Origin: Natronorubrum sulfidifaciens JCM 14089
GTDB taxonomy: Archaea; Halobacteriota; Halobacteria; Halobacteriales; Natrialbaceae
NCBI RefSeq assembly: GCF_000337735.1
Contig: NZ_AOHX01000029.1
Coordinates: 1-51,657, forward strand
Direction of reading: 5' to 3'
DNA: 51,657 nt
Under the pieces are notes generated by a model. The model was not told the origin of the DNA. It searched no databases and was given only the letters and a program-made list of their open reading frames with translations. Below are positions 42,430-51,657 of the stretch, piece after piece; within the stretch, counting starts at the first letter, position 1; every line of letters starts with the position of its first letter. The position numbers and the translations under genes are program-made.

Positions 42430-42873
42430 TCAGATCAACTGCACGTCGTCGATGCCGAAGTGGCGATCGGCGAGGGTTCGTGCAGCCTCGATCGTGCGGC
42501 CGTTCGTTCCGATCGCGACACCACGATCGGAGTCGGCAACTTCGACGTAGGCGACGGTATCGTCGTTTTCGCTGATCGTGACGTTGTATACCGCCGCCGG
42601 GGCGAGTGTGTTCGCGACGAACGTCTCGGAATCGTCAGCGTCTTCGACGAGCCTGACGGGAAGCCCGACGCGCTCTTCGTACTGGCGAACGGTTCGTCCG
42701 TTTGGACCGATCGCCCTGCTCATTTGTCCACTCGAGACGACCACGAGGAGTCGTTTGCCCTCGGTGTCGCCGTCGGTCGGCTCGGTAACGAGACAGTCAG
42801 TGCCGTCGACGCCAGTTACGTCCTCGAACGCGGCGAGATACTGGCGGGCGTCGTCGTCGAGGGTAACACCCAT
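42430..42873 (-). CDS. nusA: NusA-like KH-domain transcription factor
   Basis: 147 residues, consisting of two KH domains only, as in archaeal NusA-like proteins; no S1 domain. KH loops are IGPNGRTVRQYEERVG near residues 55-70 and IGTNGRTIEAARTLAD near residues 123-138. It probably binds nascent RNA with RNA polymerase. It lies 3 bases after rpoA2, the conserved archaeal order, supporting co-transcription with polymerase subunits and ribosomal proteins. Confidence 0.93.
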   Translation of the reverse strand: MGVTLDDDARQYLAAFEDVTGVDGTDCLVTEPTDGDTEGKRLLVVVSSGQMSRAIGPNGRTVRQYEERVGLPVRLVEDADDSETFVANTLAPAAVYNVTISENDDTVAYVEVADSDRGVAIGTNGRTIEAARTLADRHFGIDDVQLI

Positions 42874-42876
42874 CGA

Positions 42877-44076
42877 TCAGTCGGCCTGACTGCTGCCGGA
42901 GCCGGAACTCGTCGACCCCATCCGGAGGTCGACGTCACCGGTACCGAGCTTGATCGGTTTCCCGACGATGACGTTCTCCGTCACGCCGTCTAAGTCGTCG
43001 ACTTCGCCGTGGATTGCAGCGTTGAGCAGGTGGTTGACAGTCACTTCGAACGCCGCCCGGGCCAGCACCGACTCCTTCGATCCGGAGATGCCGTGACGAC
43101 CGATCGACTCGATCTCGCCACGGTTGGTCATCATGTCGGCGACCAACATCAGGTGGCGAACGTTGACGTCGTCAAGTCCCTGCTCGGCCAGCGTGTTGTT
43201 CGTTTCCTCGATGATCGCCTCGCGAGCGGCCTCGATACCGAGGTTGCGGTGGATCTCGTGGATGTTATTACACGTCGTGCGCGAGGCGTCGACACCCTCG
43301 ATCTCGAGGGCGTCACCGAAGGCCGACCCTTCGGTGTAGAGGACGAACTCCTCGCCGTCCTCGAGTTCTTCGCGGCGGATGACAACGCGGGAGATATCCT
43401 CGATCCCTTTGAATGTGATGTCTCGCAGCTCTTCGACGAGCTGGAGCAGATCGCGGTAGGACGGCTCCTCGGGGCCGAACTGGATCTCGGTTCCCTGCTG
43501 GATCGTGCTCACGCCGAGGTTGTCCTCGATGATCGAGGCGACCTCTTCGGGCGTGATCATGCGCTCTTTGAGGGTGTCCTCGTTGAGCGAGATCTGGACG
43601 CGCATGTCCGCGACGTTGGTCGAAACGTCACCCAACGCGAGGATCTTCGTCGCCTCGAGGTTCCAGACGACCTCGTGGGCACGTTCGCGCTCGGTGGCGT
43701 ACTCGTCTTCGAGATAGACGGTCATCATCGGCGTATCCGGGGTCTTCCGGGCGTCGACGAGTTCGATCAGTCGTGGCAGCCCCTGAGTCACGTCGATCTC
43801 TGCGACACCGGCGTAGTGGAACGTGTTCATCGTCAGCTGCGTTCCGGGTTCGCCGATCGACTGGGCGGAGACGGTGCCGACGGGGTCGAGCGGATCGACC
43901 CGCGTGTCGAGATAGCGCGCTTCGACGGCCTTTGCGATGGCGTCTGCGTCCTCGATTGAGATGTCGTCCCTGGCCTCGAGTGTCTCGTAGACGTTGTTCT
44001 TGAGGCGACGGGGGAGATCGGTGTCCTCGACGACAGCGATCATGTCGTCGGTGACGTCGTAGCTAACCTCAGTCAT
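42877..44076 (-). CDS. rpoA2: RNA polymerase subunit A''
   Basis: 399 residues, the C-terminal third of the bacterial beta'/eukaryotic largest subunit, separate in archaea. [20 protein letters not shown] is the trigger loop/bridge-helix side signature near residues 70-89; [19 protein letters not shown] and [20 protein letters not shown] follow. A flexible serine/glycine tail ends the protein. It overlaps rpoA1 by 8 bases. Part of the transcription machinery core. Confidence 0.97.
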   Translation of the reverse strand: MTEVSYDVTDDMIAVVEDTDLPRRLKNNVYETLEARDDISIEDADAIAKAVEARYLDTRVDPLDPVGTVSAQSIGEPGTQLTMNTFHYAGVAEIDVTQGLPRLIELVDARKTPDTPMMTVYLEDEYATERERAHEVVWNLEATKILALGDVSTNVADMRVQISLNEDTLKERMITPEEVASIIEDNLGVSTIQQGTEIQFGPEEPSYRDLLQLVEELRDITFKGIEDISRVVIRREELEDGEEFVLYTEGSAFGDALEIEGVDASRTTCNNIHEIHRNLGIEAAREAIIEETNNTLAEQGLDDVNVRHLMLVADMMTNRGEIESIGRHGISGSKESVLARAAFEVTVNHLLNAAIHGEVDDLDGVTENVIVGKPIKLGTGDVDLRMGSTSSGSGSSQAD

Positions 44077-46990
44077 CGGAGGTCACCTCCGTTGAGTCGA
44101 CAACTCGACTATCCGCATGCTCGGAGAGGTTCGTCGGTGCCGGCTTTCTGGTGACGAACGCTTCTCGTGCCTCCTCGGAGTCGAACTCGGACTCGAGCAC
44201 TCGGTCGGCGATCGAATCGACGTCGATGTCGTTGTCGTCGCCGGACGAGACCAGGACTGGCGACGTGCCGTCCTCGCCGAACTCGAACTGGACGATCGTA
44301 TCCGAGGTGTCCCGGACGGTGCCGTCGTACTGGGTCTCGAGTTCCGAGAGGGCGTTGATCAGCCGGCGCTGGAGATACCCGGACTTGGAGGTTCGGACTG
44401 CAGTGTCGACCAGTCCTTCGCGGCCACCCATCGCGTGGAAGAAGAACTCCCGTGGGGTCAGCCCGCTCGTATAGGAGTTCTCGACGAAGCCGTGGGCCTC
44501 CGCCGAGAGATCGTTCGGCTCGTAGTGGCTGAGGGTTCGGTCCTCGTAGCCACGGTTGATTCGCTCGCCTCGAACTGCCTGCTGGCCGACCGCACCGGCC
44601 ATCTGGGTCAGGTTGAGCATCGACCCACGCGCACCGGAGTTTGCCATGACGACGGCGGGGTTGTCGTCTTCGAAGTGCTCGTCGGCGATGTTCCCGGCGT
44701 TGTCACGCGCACGCGAGAGTGTCTGCATGATCTTCATCTCGAGGGTCTCGTCGAGTGTTCGACCCGGCAGGGACTCGAGTTCGCCCCGTTCGTAGGCTTC
44801 GATGAGTTCCTCGACGCGGTCGTTGGCGTCGTCGATCGTCTCGTCGATGCGAGCCTGTGCCTCGCCGGGGATGGTCTCGTCGTCGATCCCGATCGAGAAC
44901 CCGAAGTGCATGATCGCACGCATCGCCAGCGTCGAAATCTCGTTGACGAAGATCCGGGCGCGCGTGTTGCCGTAGACTTTCGTGATCGTGTCGACGATTT
45001 CGCCACCGAACTCGCCAACCTCGTCTTCGGCAATGGTGCCCTCGAGGAGCTGTCCGTCCTCGATGATGACGTCTTCGCCGATCGTCCCGGTGAACTCGAG
45101 GTTGAGGTCGTTGGGCAGCAGTTCGGAGAAGACGTCGTAACCGGTCCAGAACGGCTTGCCTTCGTCGTCGATTCCGCTTGGCTCGGGCAGCTCGTCGATC
45201 CGCGTCGCACGGAGCAAGTCGAGTGCCTGCGTTTCGTTGAATCGTGGATTGTCGTGGGTGAGCAGGTACGTCCCACTGATGTGGTCCTGAATGGCCCCGA
45301 TGATGTTCTCACCGAATCGGGGTGAGAGCATCTGTTCTTGGACACGCATGAGCACGCGCGCCTCGGCGCGGGCCTCCTCGTTCTGGAGGGCGTGCATGTT
45401 CATCTCGTCGCCGTCGAAGTCGGCGTTGTACGGCGGACAGACGACGGTGTTGAGTCGGAACGTCTTGTACGGCATGACCACGACCTCGTGGGCCATGATC
45501 GACATCCGGTGGAGCGATGGCTGCCGGTTGAAGATGATGATGTCGCCGTCGATGAGATGACGGTTGACCTCCCAGCCGGCCTCGACTTTCTCGGCGAGCT
45601 GTTCGCAGTTCTTCTCGGTGACTTTGAGTCGTCGCCCGTCCGGTCGGCGAACGTAGTTCGCACCGGGGTGGCCTTCCGGCCCGTTCGAGACGAACCGTCG
45701 AGCCTCCTCGAGGTTGCGCTCGGTGACGTTCATCGTCTGAGTCATCTCCTTGGCGACCCGATCCGGGACACCGACCTCGTTCAGGCTCAGCGTCGGGTCC
45801 GGCGAGATGACGGTTCGGTCGGAGAAGTTGACACGTTTCCCGGACAGCGAGCCACGGAAGCGACCTTCTTTCCCTTTGAGTCGCTGGGAGAGGGTTTTGA
45901 GCGGCCGCCCCGAGCGGTGACGAGCGGGTGGCGTTCCCGAAATCTCGTTGTCCATGAAGGTGGTGACGTGGTACTGGAGCAGCTCCCAGAGGTCCTCGAT
46001 GATCAGCTGTGGGGCACCGGCCTCACGGTTCTCCATGAACCGCTGGTTGATCCGGATGATGTCCACGAGTTTGTGGGTCAGGTCGTCTTCGGAGCGCTGG
46101 CCGTTGTCGAGCGTGATCGACGGCCGTGCCGTTACGGGCGGCACCGGCAGCACCGTCAGGATCATCCACTCCGGTCGGGAGCGTTCGGGGTTGATCCCGA
46201 GGACTTCGATGTCCTCGTCGGGGATGGCTTCGAACCAGTCCCGGATGTCGGAGGGCATCAGCTTGTTCGTGTCCTCTTCCGTGAGGTCGATGTCAAGCGC
46301 CTTCTCGATGGACTTGCGCTGACTCTCGCGTGGACGGAACGATCCCGAGAGAATCTCGTTGATCCGAGTGAGGTCGATCTCGGTCTCCTCGGCGAGTTCG
46401 TCCGGCGCCATCCGTTCACCATCCTCACCACCCTGCATCGCCGCCGCGATGCGCTGGGAGTACTCGCTGGTGAGTACCTGCTGGACCTCGTAATACGTCG
46501 TCGGCTTCTCGTGGTCGATGTCGTACTGGATCTCGCCACAGTGTGGACAGCGATCCTTCTTGCGAGCCTGTCGAATCGCAGCTTTGGTTACGTCGTTCAG
46601 ATCGCGGCTCAGTTTTCGCGATTCTTCGATGTCTGCACGGAACTCGTCGCGTTCGTCCTCCGTCAACAGGAGTTTCGAACACTCACGGCACGTGCCACGA
46701 AGCAGGCGTCGAATGAGCTTCGTAAAGCCGACGTGAATCACGGGCGCAGCGAGTTCGATGTGGCCGAAGTGGCCGTTACACGAACCCGAATGTTGGCCAC
46801 AGGTCTTACACTCGAGGCCGGGGTCGATCACGCCGAGTCGGGGGTCCATCAGTCCCATGTCGATGGGGAACCCGTCGTCGTCGTAGGTGTCGGCGGTGAT
46901 GATCTTCGTCGCGCTCATCTCCCGGTACTCTTCGGGCTCCATGAGCCCGAAGTTGATCGCTCCGATGTCTTTTGGTGTGCTGTGTTGCAT
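44069..46990 (-). CDS. rpoA1: RNA polymerase subunit A'
   Basis: 973 residues. It forms the active-site half of archaeal RNA polymerase. The N-terminal zinc site [20 protein letters not shown] and two further pairs CRECSKL and CPHCGEI are present. The catalytic Mg site [12 protein letters not shown], clamp [20 protein letters not shown] and [18 protein letters not shown] are intact. It begins 3 bases after rpoB1 and overlaps rpoA2, as in a tight operon. Confidence 0.98.
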   Translation of the reverse strand: MQHSTPKDIGAINFGLMEPEEYREMSATKIITADTYDDDGFPIDMGLMDPRLGVIDPGLECKTCGQHSGSCNGHFGHIELAAPVIHVGFTKLIRRLLRGTCRECSKLLLTEDERDEFRADIEESRKLSRDLNDVTKAAIRQARKKDRCPHCGEIQYDIDHEKPTTYYEVQQVLTSEYSQRIAAAMQGGEDGERMAPDELAEETEIDLTRINEILSGSFRPRESQRKSIEKALDIDLTEEDTNKLMPSDIRDWFEAIPDEDIEVLGINPERSRPEWMILTVLPVPPVTARPSITLDNGQRSEDDLTHKLVDIIRINQRFMENREAGAPQLIIEDLWELLQYHVTTFMDNEISGTPPARHRSGRPLKTLSQRLKGKEGRFRGSLSGKRVNFSDRTVISPDPTLSLNEVGVPDRVAKEMTQTMNVTERNLEEARRFVSNGPEGHPGANYVRRPDGRRLKVTEKNCEQLAEKVEAGWEVNRHLIDGDIIIFNRQPSLHRMSIMAHEVVVMPYKTFRLNTVVCPPYNADFDGDEMNMHALQNEEARAEARVLMRVQEQMLSPRFGENIIGAIQDHISGTYLLTHDNPRFNETQALDLLRATRIDELPEPSGIDDEGKPFWTGYDVFSELLPNDLNLEFTGTIGEDVIIEDGQLLEGTIAEDEVGEFGGEIVDTITKVYGNTRARIFVNEISTLAMRAIMHFGFSIGIDDETIPGEAQARIDETIDDANDRVEELIEAYERGELESLPGRTLDETLEMKIMQTLSRARDNAGNIADEHFEDDNPAVVMANSGARGSMLNLTQMAGAVGQQAVRGERINRGYEDRTLSHYEPNDLSAEAHGFVENSYTSGLTPREFFFHAMGGREGLVDTAVRTSKSGYLQRRLINALSELETQYDGTVRDTSDTIVQFEFGEDGTSPVLVSSGDDNDIDVDSIADRVLESEFDSEEAREAFVTRKPAPTNLSEHADSRVVDSTEVTSDD

Positions 46991-46993
46991 GGT

Positions 46994-48823
46994 TTAGACG
47001 GCGTCTGCCAGTTCGAGTCGTGGTGCGATACCCAGCGCCTTCATCTCGTCTAAGAGGAGTTTGAAGGCGTAGCTCATCTCGATCTCGTGGATATCGGTCT
47101 CCTCGTCACAGTTCGGGCAGTAGACACGCCGCTGTTCGACGTTTTCGACCGCGCTCATCCCACACTGCCCACAGACGTGGATGAACTCACGGTCGGACTC
47201 GTCTAGCAGTCGTTCTTTCAGCGTCATCGCGGCCCCGTGGCCGATGAACACGTCCCGTTCCATCTCCCCGATACGAAGCCCACCTTCGCGAGCACGACCC
47301 TCCGTCGGCTGGCGGGTCAGCACCTGCACTGGCCCGCGCGAACGGGCGTGTAGTTTGTTCGAGACCATGTGGTAGAGCTTCTGGTAGAAAATGATCCCAA
47401 CGAAGATCTCGGCCTCGATCTTCTCGCCGGTGACGCCGGAGTACATGACCTCCTTGCCCGCGGAGTTGAAGCCAGCGTCCTCGAGTCCCTCTCGAAGCTC
47501 GGATTCGTCTTCGCCGAGGAACGGCGTGCCGTCGACACGACGGCCTTCCATCGCACCGAGTTTGCCGCCGATCATCTCGAGGATGTGCCCGACGGTCATC
47601 CGCGACGGCAGCGCGTGCGGGTTGAGGACGAGGTCGGGAACGACGCCGTCCTGTGTGAACGGCATGTCTTCTTGTGGGGCAAGGTGGCCGACAACTCCCT
47701 TCTGGCCGTGGCGACTCGCGAACTTGTCCCCGAGTTCGGGGATTCGTTCGTCACGCACCGAGACCTTCGAGAGCTTCGAGCCGTCTTCGCCTTCCATCAG
47801 CGTGACGGTGTCGACGACACCGGATTCGCCAGAGCGCATCGTCACCGACGTCTCGCGGCGTTTCTGTGGCGAGAGACCACCCATATCGTCGGGTTCCTCC
47901 AAGAAGCGTGGCGGGGAGGTCTTCCCGAGCAACACCGAGTTCTCGTCGACTCTGGTCTCGGGGTTGACGAGGCCGTCGTCGTCCAAGTGTGTGTACGCTT
48001 CCTCACCGCGTGCGCCACGAACGTCCTGACTTGGGATTTCGAAGCGGTCTTCCTGTCCACCGGGGTAGCGTCGCTCCTCGCCCTCGTAGGTCCGGAAGAA
48101 ATGCGAGCGAGCGAGTGCACGCTCGACGCTGGCTTTGTTCATGACCAGCGCGTCCTCGATGTTGAACCCTTCATAGCTCATCACGGCGACGACGAAGTTC
48201 TGTGCGGCAGGCCGCTCGTCGAAGCCGATCTGTTCGGTCGTCTGCGTCTTGACCATCGAGAGCTGCGGGTAGTGCAGCAGGTGCTGGCGCGTGTCCGGCC
48301 GGATTCGGTAGTTCGCACTCGGGAGTCCGAGCGACTGTTTGACCATCCCTGCACCCATCGTAATACGCGGGCTGGCGTTGTGTTCTGGGTACGGAATCAT
48401 CCCCGCACCGATCCCGAAGATCAGCTGTGGGTCGATCTCGAGGTGAGTGTGTTTCTCATTGAGATCGTCCTCGTCGACGGCGACGTAGATGTCCTCTTCT
48501 TCCTCGGCGTCGATGAACTCGATGTAGCCGTGGTCGACGAGGTCCTCGAACTCGAGGTCGCCCTGTTCGAGCGCGTCGATCTCCTGATCGGTGATCCGGG
48601 GCTCGCCGTCTTCGACGACCAGCAGTGGGCGTCGTGCACGCCCGGCGTCGGCGTTGACGATCACTTCGCGGGTGCGCTCTTTGACCGAGACGTTGACCAT
48701 CTCGCTGACGTCGCCGATTCGTCGCGCTTCGCGGATCTGTTCTGCGAGTTCGTGCGGGTCAGGGTGTGTCCCGACCAGTGACCCGTTGACGTAGACCTTG
48801 GCTTCTCGTTGTTGGCTGCTCAT
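46994..48823 (-). CDS. rpoB1: RNA polymerase subunit B'
   Basis: 609 residues, C-terminal half of the second-largest subunit, split from B'' in haloarchaea and methanogens. [20 protein letters not shown] is the universally conserved catalytic segment, [19 protein letters not shown] and [20 protein letters not shown] precede it, and the C-terminal zinc ribbon is [14 protein letters not shown]...CPNCDEE. It starts 4 bases after rpoB2. Confidence 0.98.
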   Translation of the reverse strand: MSSQQREAKVYVNGSLVGTHPDPHELAEQIREARRIGDVSEMVNVSVKERTREVIVNADAGRARRPLLVVEDGEPRITDQEIDALEQGDLEFEDLVDHGYIEFIDAEEEEDIYVAVDEDDLNEKHTHLEIDPQLIFGIGAGMIPYPEHNASPRITMGAGMVKQSLGLPSANYRIRPDTRQHLLHYPQLSMVKTQTTEQIGFDERPAAQNFVVAVMSYEGFNIEDALVMNKASVERALARSHFFRTYEGEERRYPGGQEDRFEIPSQDVRGARGEEAYTHLDDDGLVNPETRVDENSVLLGKTSPPRFLEEPDDMGGLSPQKRRETSVTMRSGESGVVDTVTLMEGEDGSKLSKVSVRDERIPELGDKFASRHGQKGVVGHLAPQEDMPFTQDGVVPDLVLNPHALPSRMTVGHILEMIGGKLGAMEGRRVDGTPFLGEDESELREGLEDAGFNSAGKEVMYSGVTGEKIEAEIFVGIIFYQKLYHMVSNKLHARSRGPVQVLTRQPTEGRAREGGLRIGEMERDVFIGHGAAMTLKERLLDESDREFIHVCGQCGMSAVENVEQRRVYCPNCDEETDIHEIEMSYAFKLLLDEMKALGIAPRLELADAV

Positions 48824-48827
48824 TGTA

Positions 48828-50408
48828 TTAGTCGTCTGCCGTCGATGTCGATCGTTCGATGCCCTCGAGGCCCGGAATGCCCTCGACGCCCATCGATGCC
48901 AGTTCGCGTTTGAGTTCCTGTTCGTCCTCGACGTTCTGGGAAAGCTCCATCGCCTGTGCGAAGTTCTTCACCAGCCCACAGTTTGGCCCTTCAGGCGTCT
49001 CGGAGGGACAGATACGACCCCACTGGGTCGCGTGTAAGTCCCGTGCCTCGAAGTGGGGCTGACTGCGCGAGAGCGGACTGCGCAGTCGGCGAAGGTGAGA
49101 GAGAACCCCCATGAAGTCCGTCCGATCGACCAACTGGCTCACGCCGGAACGGCCACCGACCCAGTTCCCCGTCGCGATCGGATGCTCGAGGCGTTCGGTA
49201 AGCACGTCCGAGCGCACGACCGTCGACACCGAGAGGTTACGGTTTCGCATGTTCGCGCGCTCGAGTTGGTATTTCACGTCCCGTGCCAGCTTGTTCAGCG
49301 CGGTCCGGAACAGGTCTTTCATCAGGTCGCCGCTGACCTTGAGGCGTTTGTTGGCGTAGTGGTCCTTGTCGTCGGATTCCCGTCGGTTGAGCGCGAGTTC
49401 GAAACAGGCCTCGGCCATCCGACAGAGGTAGTGGGCCTTGTTGATCCGGACGTCTTCTTCCTCGACGCCGTCCTCGTGGAGATGCGGCAGGAGATACCGG
49501 TCGATGACGTAGTTCGCGCGTTTGAGCTGGTAGTTTTTCCCCTGCCCCGACGCGACGCGTTTTCCGAGCGTCTCGATCGCTTCCTCTTCGGTTTGGACCT
49601 CCGCTTCCTCCAAGTTCTCGAGCATGTACTTGACGACCTCGGGGTCGTTCGAGACCTTGTGGACGATCTCCTCGTCGCTCTCGAGGCCAAGCGCACGCAC
49701 GAGCGTCACGAAGTCGATCGAGCCCGACACCGAGGGGAACGAGACCTCGAGGAGGCCGTCACGGGTTCGCTCACACAGCACCAGTGCACGGTAGCCACGG
49801 CGCTGCGAGAAGGTCTTGGCGACCTGAATCTCGTCGCCGTATTTCGTGTCGTACTCGGCGAGGATCTTGTTCGGAGCGAGGTCCTCGCTGGTCATCAGGA
49901 CGCGCTCGGAGCCGTTGACGATGAAGTAACCGCCGGGGTCGGCGGGGTCTTCGCCGATCTCGATCAGCTCCTCGTCGGAGAAGCCGGCGATGTTACATTT
50001 GTCCGAGCCGACCATGATCGGCATCCGACCGATCTTCGTCTCAGTCGAGTCGACGACCCGCTGGTCGCCCTCCTCGCCTTTGACGATCGACATCTCCATG
50101 AAGACGGGCGCGGAGTAGGTGATGTTTCGGAGTCGAGCCTCTTGTGGGTAGAGAAGTTCCTCCGAGCCGTCGGCCTCTCGAACACGCGGCGTCACAACTC
50201 GAACGTCGCCGAGTTCGACGTGGACCGGCTCCTCACCTTCTTTGTCTCCGATATCGGTTTCGATCGTCGCTTTCTCGTCGACGACTTCCTGCATTCCCCG
50301 GTTGAGGAAGGCGTTGAACGAGCGGTAGTGGTGTTCGGCGAGTCGTTCCTTCGAAAAGTATTCGCGCGAAATGTCGCGTCGTTTGGTTCGGTCGAGTTCT
50401 GTTGCCAT
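48828..50408 (-). CDS. rpoB2: RNA polymerase subunit B''
   Basis: 526 residues, N-terminal half of the second-largest subunit. [20 protein letters not shown] is the typical haloarchaeal opening, [20 protein letters not shown] and [16 protein letters not shown] (fork region) are conserved. The split point at the end ([14 protein letters not shown]) matches the archaeal B''/B' boundary. It abuts rpoH directly (stop at 50409, start at 50408). Confidence 0.98.
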   Translation of the reverse strand: MATELDRTKRRDISREYFSKERLAEHHYRSFNAFLNRGMQEVVDEKATIETDIGDKEGEEPVHVELGDVRVVTPRVREADGSEELLYPQEARLRNITYSAPVFMEMSIVKGEEGDQRVVDSTETKIGRMPIMVGSDKCNIAGFSDEELIEIGEDPADPGGYFIVNGSERVLMTSEDLAPNKILAEYDTKYGDEIQVAKTFSQRRGYRALVLCERTRDGLLEVSFPSVSGSIDFVTLVRALGLESDEEIVHKVSNDPEVVKYMLENLEEAEVQTEEEAIETLGKRVASGQGKNYQLKRANYVIDRYLLPHLHEDGVEEEDVRINKAHYLCRMAEACFELALNRRESDDKDHYANKRLKVSGDLMKDLFRTALNKLARDVKYQLERANMRNRNLSVSTVVRSDVLTERLEHPIATGNWVGGRSGVSQLVDRTDFMGVLSHLRRLRSPLSRSQPHFEARDLHATQWGRICPSETPEGPNCGLVKNFAQAMELSQNVEDEQELKRELASMGVEGIPGLEGIERSTSTADD

Positions 50409-50636
50409 TTATTCCACCACAAGTCGATAAATAATCGCCTGATCGGTCGTCCGTGAGTTTCGAACGATCTTGACGACGTCACCGGCTTCCGCGTCGTCCG
50501 GCAGTGCGGCATCTGTCCGTTTGATTTTCGGAAGGTCTGTGCGATCGATGTCGTACTCCGAGAGGACCCCCTCGAGGACGTCATCCTCGAGAACGGTGTG
50601 CTCCGGAACGAGTTCGTGTTGGCTTACGTCTACCAT
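50409..50636 (-). CDS. rpoH: RNA polymerase subunit H
   Basis: 75 residues, the archaeal homologue of the C-terminal domain of Rpb5. [20 protein letters not shown] and [20 protein letters not shown], followed by [20 protein letters not shown], match the family. First gene of the rpo-str transcript reading leftward. The promoter lies in the upstream region 50637-50911. Confidence 0.95.
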   Translation of the reverse strand: MVDVSQHELVPEHTVLEDDVLEGVLSEYDIDRTDLPKIKRTDAALPDDAEAGDVVKIVRNSRTTDQAIIYRLVVE

Positions 50637-50911
50637 GTGTTGAGGTTGATGTGCGTGTGGGCTATCGGGAAAGAAGCGGCTGTCACGAGATACTACAGGC
50701 AGATACCGGCGGGACGCATTTAACGGTTACTAACTCGATCGGGAGCAAAGGCTATCCGCCCTGGCAAACCAGACCGGAGGTGCCGAGCACATTCGACAAT
50801 AGCCCAGTATCAGTTAAATTCCTTATGGAGTGTGTAACTGTCTGACATAGGCGTGCTCGAGGGCCGTTCCGTGTCCCGATTCACCGTACCATACGACTCT
50901 CGATTGGAAAG
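50637..50911 (-). promoter_or_regulatory. Leader/promoter region of the rpo-str operon
   Basis: 275 bases with no convincing gene. On the minus strand two TATA-like boxes occur: CGTTAAATGCG near 50725-50715, which would give a leader of about 55 bases, and GGAATTTAACTG near 50824-50813, giving one of about 155 bases. Open frames on the plus strand here look random. Confidence 0.4.
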
Positions 50912-51031
50912 CCTTAAGAAGTTCACCGGGAAAGGAAGAGTTGCAGGAAGCCCGGGTGGTGTAGTGGCCCATCATACAACCCTGTCACGGTTGTGACGCG
51001 GGTTCAAATCCCGCCTCGGGCGCTTTCTCAG
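50912..51031 (+). repeat. 120-bp direct repeat, copy 1 (tRNA-Asp cassette)
   Basis: Identical to 51538-51657. It includes the TATA-like CCTTAAGAAG, a 30-base leader, the whole tRNA-Asp gene and nine bases of 3' flank (CTTTCTCAG). Because promoter, leader and gene are all identical, a recent duplication or gene conversion is likely. Confidence 0.9.
50950..51022 (+). tRNA. tRNA-Asp (GTC), copy 1
   Basis: 73 bases. Acceptor GCCCGGG pairs with CTCGGGC (one G-T pair), discriminator G. The anticodon arm is CAACC-CTGTCAC-GGTTG, giving anticodon GTC, and the T arm is GCGGG-TTCAAAT-CCCGC. CCA is not encoded. The TATA-like CTTAAGAA lies about 35 bases upstream. Confidence 0.97.
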
Positions 51032-51184
51032 AACTCAACCTTTCAAAGAGCCAGCTGGCCGTATTGTGTTTTCCGAGCATTGGAGACCACATCGCCGCCA
51101 CTGAACTAACACGCTGAGAAACTCCACAGCGTCCGTACCGCCTCCGTGGCGGTAACCGATCTCACTTCGAACAGAGAACTAGAG

Positions 51185-51401
51185 GTGCCACTGAACGTCA
51201 CTGCACACCGCATCGCACGACAGGAGCGCGGGTCGACGCGACCGTCGGAGCGGCCGCGGGTCGGAGCGAGCGACGTGAGCGAGACCCGCGGAAACGCGAA
51301 CGGGGAGGAACGACCCATGAGCGAGAACCGCGAACTGGCGAGCGGGGAACGACGTGACCTGTGCGCTGTGCGATGCGTGTGTACATCGGTTCAGTTGTTA
51401 C
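51185..51401. mobile_element. MITE/hairpin element, copy 2
   Basis: A 217-bp imperfect inverted repeat between the two tRNA-Asp genes. Left arm GTGCCACTGAACGTCACTGC followed by ACACCGCATCGCACGACAGG; right arm CGCTGTGCGATGCGTGTGTA followed by CATCGGTTCAGTTGTTAC, its approximate reverse complement. The outer arms match the element at 16406-16481. The centre is low-complexity (GAGCGAGCGACGTGAGCGAG) and has no credible gene. Confidence 0.6.
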
Positions 51402-51537
51402 TCTACCTCGACAATCGAGTTAAATGGTAACAAACAGTATGAGTGACATTATCTCATGACTGAAATCTCGTCACAACAGCTGGCTAAACGTGTCTGTGAT
51501 GGATGGTAAACAATCTTATAAATATCTATAACACAAC

Positions 51538-51657
51538 CCTTAAGAAGTTCACCGGGAAAGGAAGAGTTGCAGGAAGCCCGGGTGGTGTAGTGGCCCATCA
51601 TACAACCCTGTCACGGTTGTGACGCGGGTTCAAATCCCGCCTCGGGCGCTTTCTCAG
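51538..51657 (+). repeat. 120-bp direct repeat, copy 2, at the contig edge
   Basis: Exact copy of 50912-51031. The sequence ends on the last base of the shared segment, which is typical where an assembler stops at a repeat it cannot cross. Confidence 0.9.
51576..51648 (+). tRNA. tRNA-Asp (GTC), copy 2
   Basis: Identical in all 73 bases to the gene at 50950-51022, with the same upstream CTTAAGAA box and leader. Whether it is a true second gene or an assembly echo of the first depends on the repeat at the contig end; the upstream flank (AT-rich CTTATAAATATCTATAAC) is different from that of copy 1, which favours a real second locus. Confidence 0.9.

Noticed and set aside
45338-48781. Long plus-strand frames opposite rpoA1 and rpoB1
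   Set aside because: Shadows of strongly conserved polymerase genes.
51230-51350. CRISPR-like repetition of GAGCGAG/CGAGCG units
   Set aside because: Units are short and irregular with no equal spacers; this is low-complexity DNA common between haloarchaeal genes and here lies inside a MITE-like element.

Overview
The window looks like a chromosomal contig from a haloarchaeon (class Halobacteria), probably of the Natrialbaceae type. The evidence is high GC, very acidic proteins, abundant CTCGAG hexamers in coding DNA, split archaeal RNA polymerase genes in rpoH-B''-B'-A'-A'' order, an archaeal RNase P RNA, Tat and lipobox signals, and several families known mainly from haloarchaea (Hvo_1808, HalX, HalOD1, DUF7503/7504). 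Many genes have a TATA-like box about 27 bases before the ATG, as expected for leaderless haloarchaeal mRNAs. I used this to choose several starts. The first 28 bases are not genomic: they carry the 19-base Nextera mosaic end, so the gene at the left edge is cut by library adapter.

Left part (1-9.1 kb): a DUF7114-like gene fragment, an enoyl-CoA hydratase, a GNAT acetyltransferase, then NAD metabolism spread over neighbouring units: nadE, nicotinate phosphoribosyltransferase and a nicotinamidase-like hydrolase. Between these lie rnpB (minus strand, with a large P12-side expansion), an AMMECR1 protein and a tandem pair of exported Hvo_1808-type HExxH proteins. From 9.1 to 25.3 kb the genes are mostly metabolic or hypothetical: small membrane ORFs flanking a 160-bp element with perfect 14-bp terminal inverted repeats, a hotdog thioesterase, an M23-like protein, a lipoate-ligase homologue, a secreted PL14-like protein, a thiolase, an aldehyde:ferredoxin oxidoreductase, a long-chain acyl-CoA ligase, a metallo-beta-lactamase-fold protein and a cation efflux (CDF) transporter. 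Two broken genes lie here: a MITE-clipped zinc-motif gene and a HalOD1 regulator.

Ion transport (20-29.6 kb): two operons each encode a split pair of MgtE/SLC41-type membrane half-proteins. A pair of overlapping CrcB fluoride-channel genes sits behind a recognisable fluoride riboswitch. A PhoU/TrkA_C-like regulator closes the section. Then come serS, a small acidic protein, an orphan IS200/IS605-like hairpin end and EF-2.

Right part (31.9-51.6 kb): the conserved archaeal rpo-str cluster runs leftward (rpoH, rpoB2, rpoB1, rpoA1, rpoA2, nusA, rps12, rps7), but fusA is separated from rps7 by about 7 kb. That gap holds a DUF5781-like gene and an accessory cassette: a DUF7504-like protein, two paralogous CHAT (caspase-like) proteins with conserved His/Cys, a 41-residue DUF7503-like membrane peptide and a HalX protein with a degenerate receiver. 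This cassette is the best candidate for an uncharacterised system. The window ends with two identical tRNA-Asp(GTC) genes inside a 120-bp direct repeat, with a second MITE copy between them. The contig stops exactly at the end of the second repeat copy.
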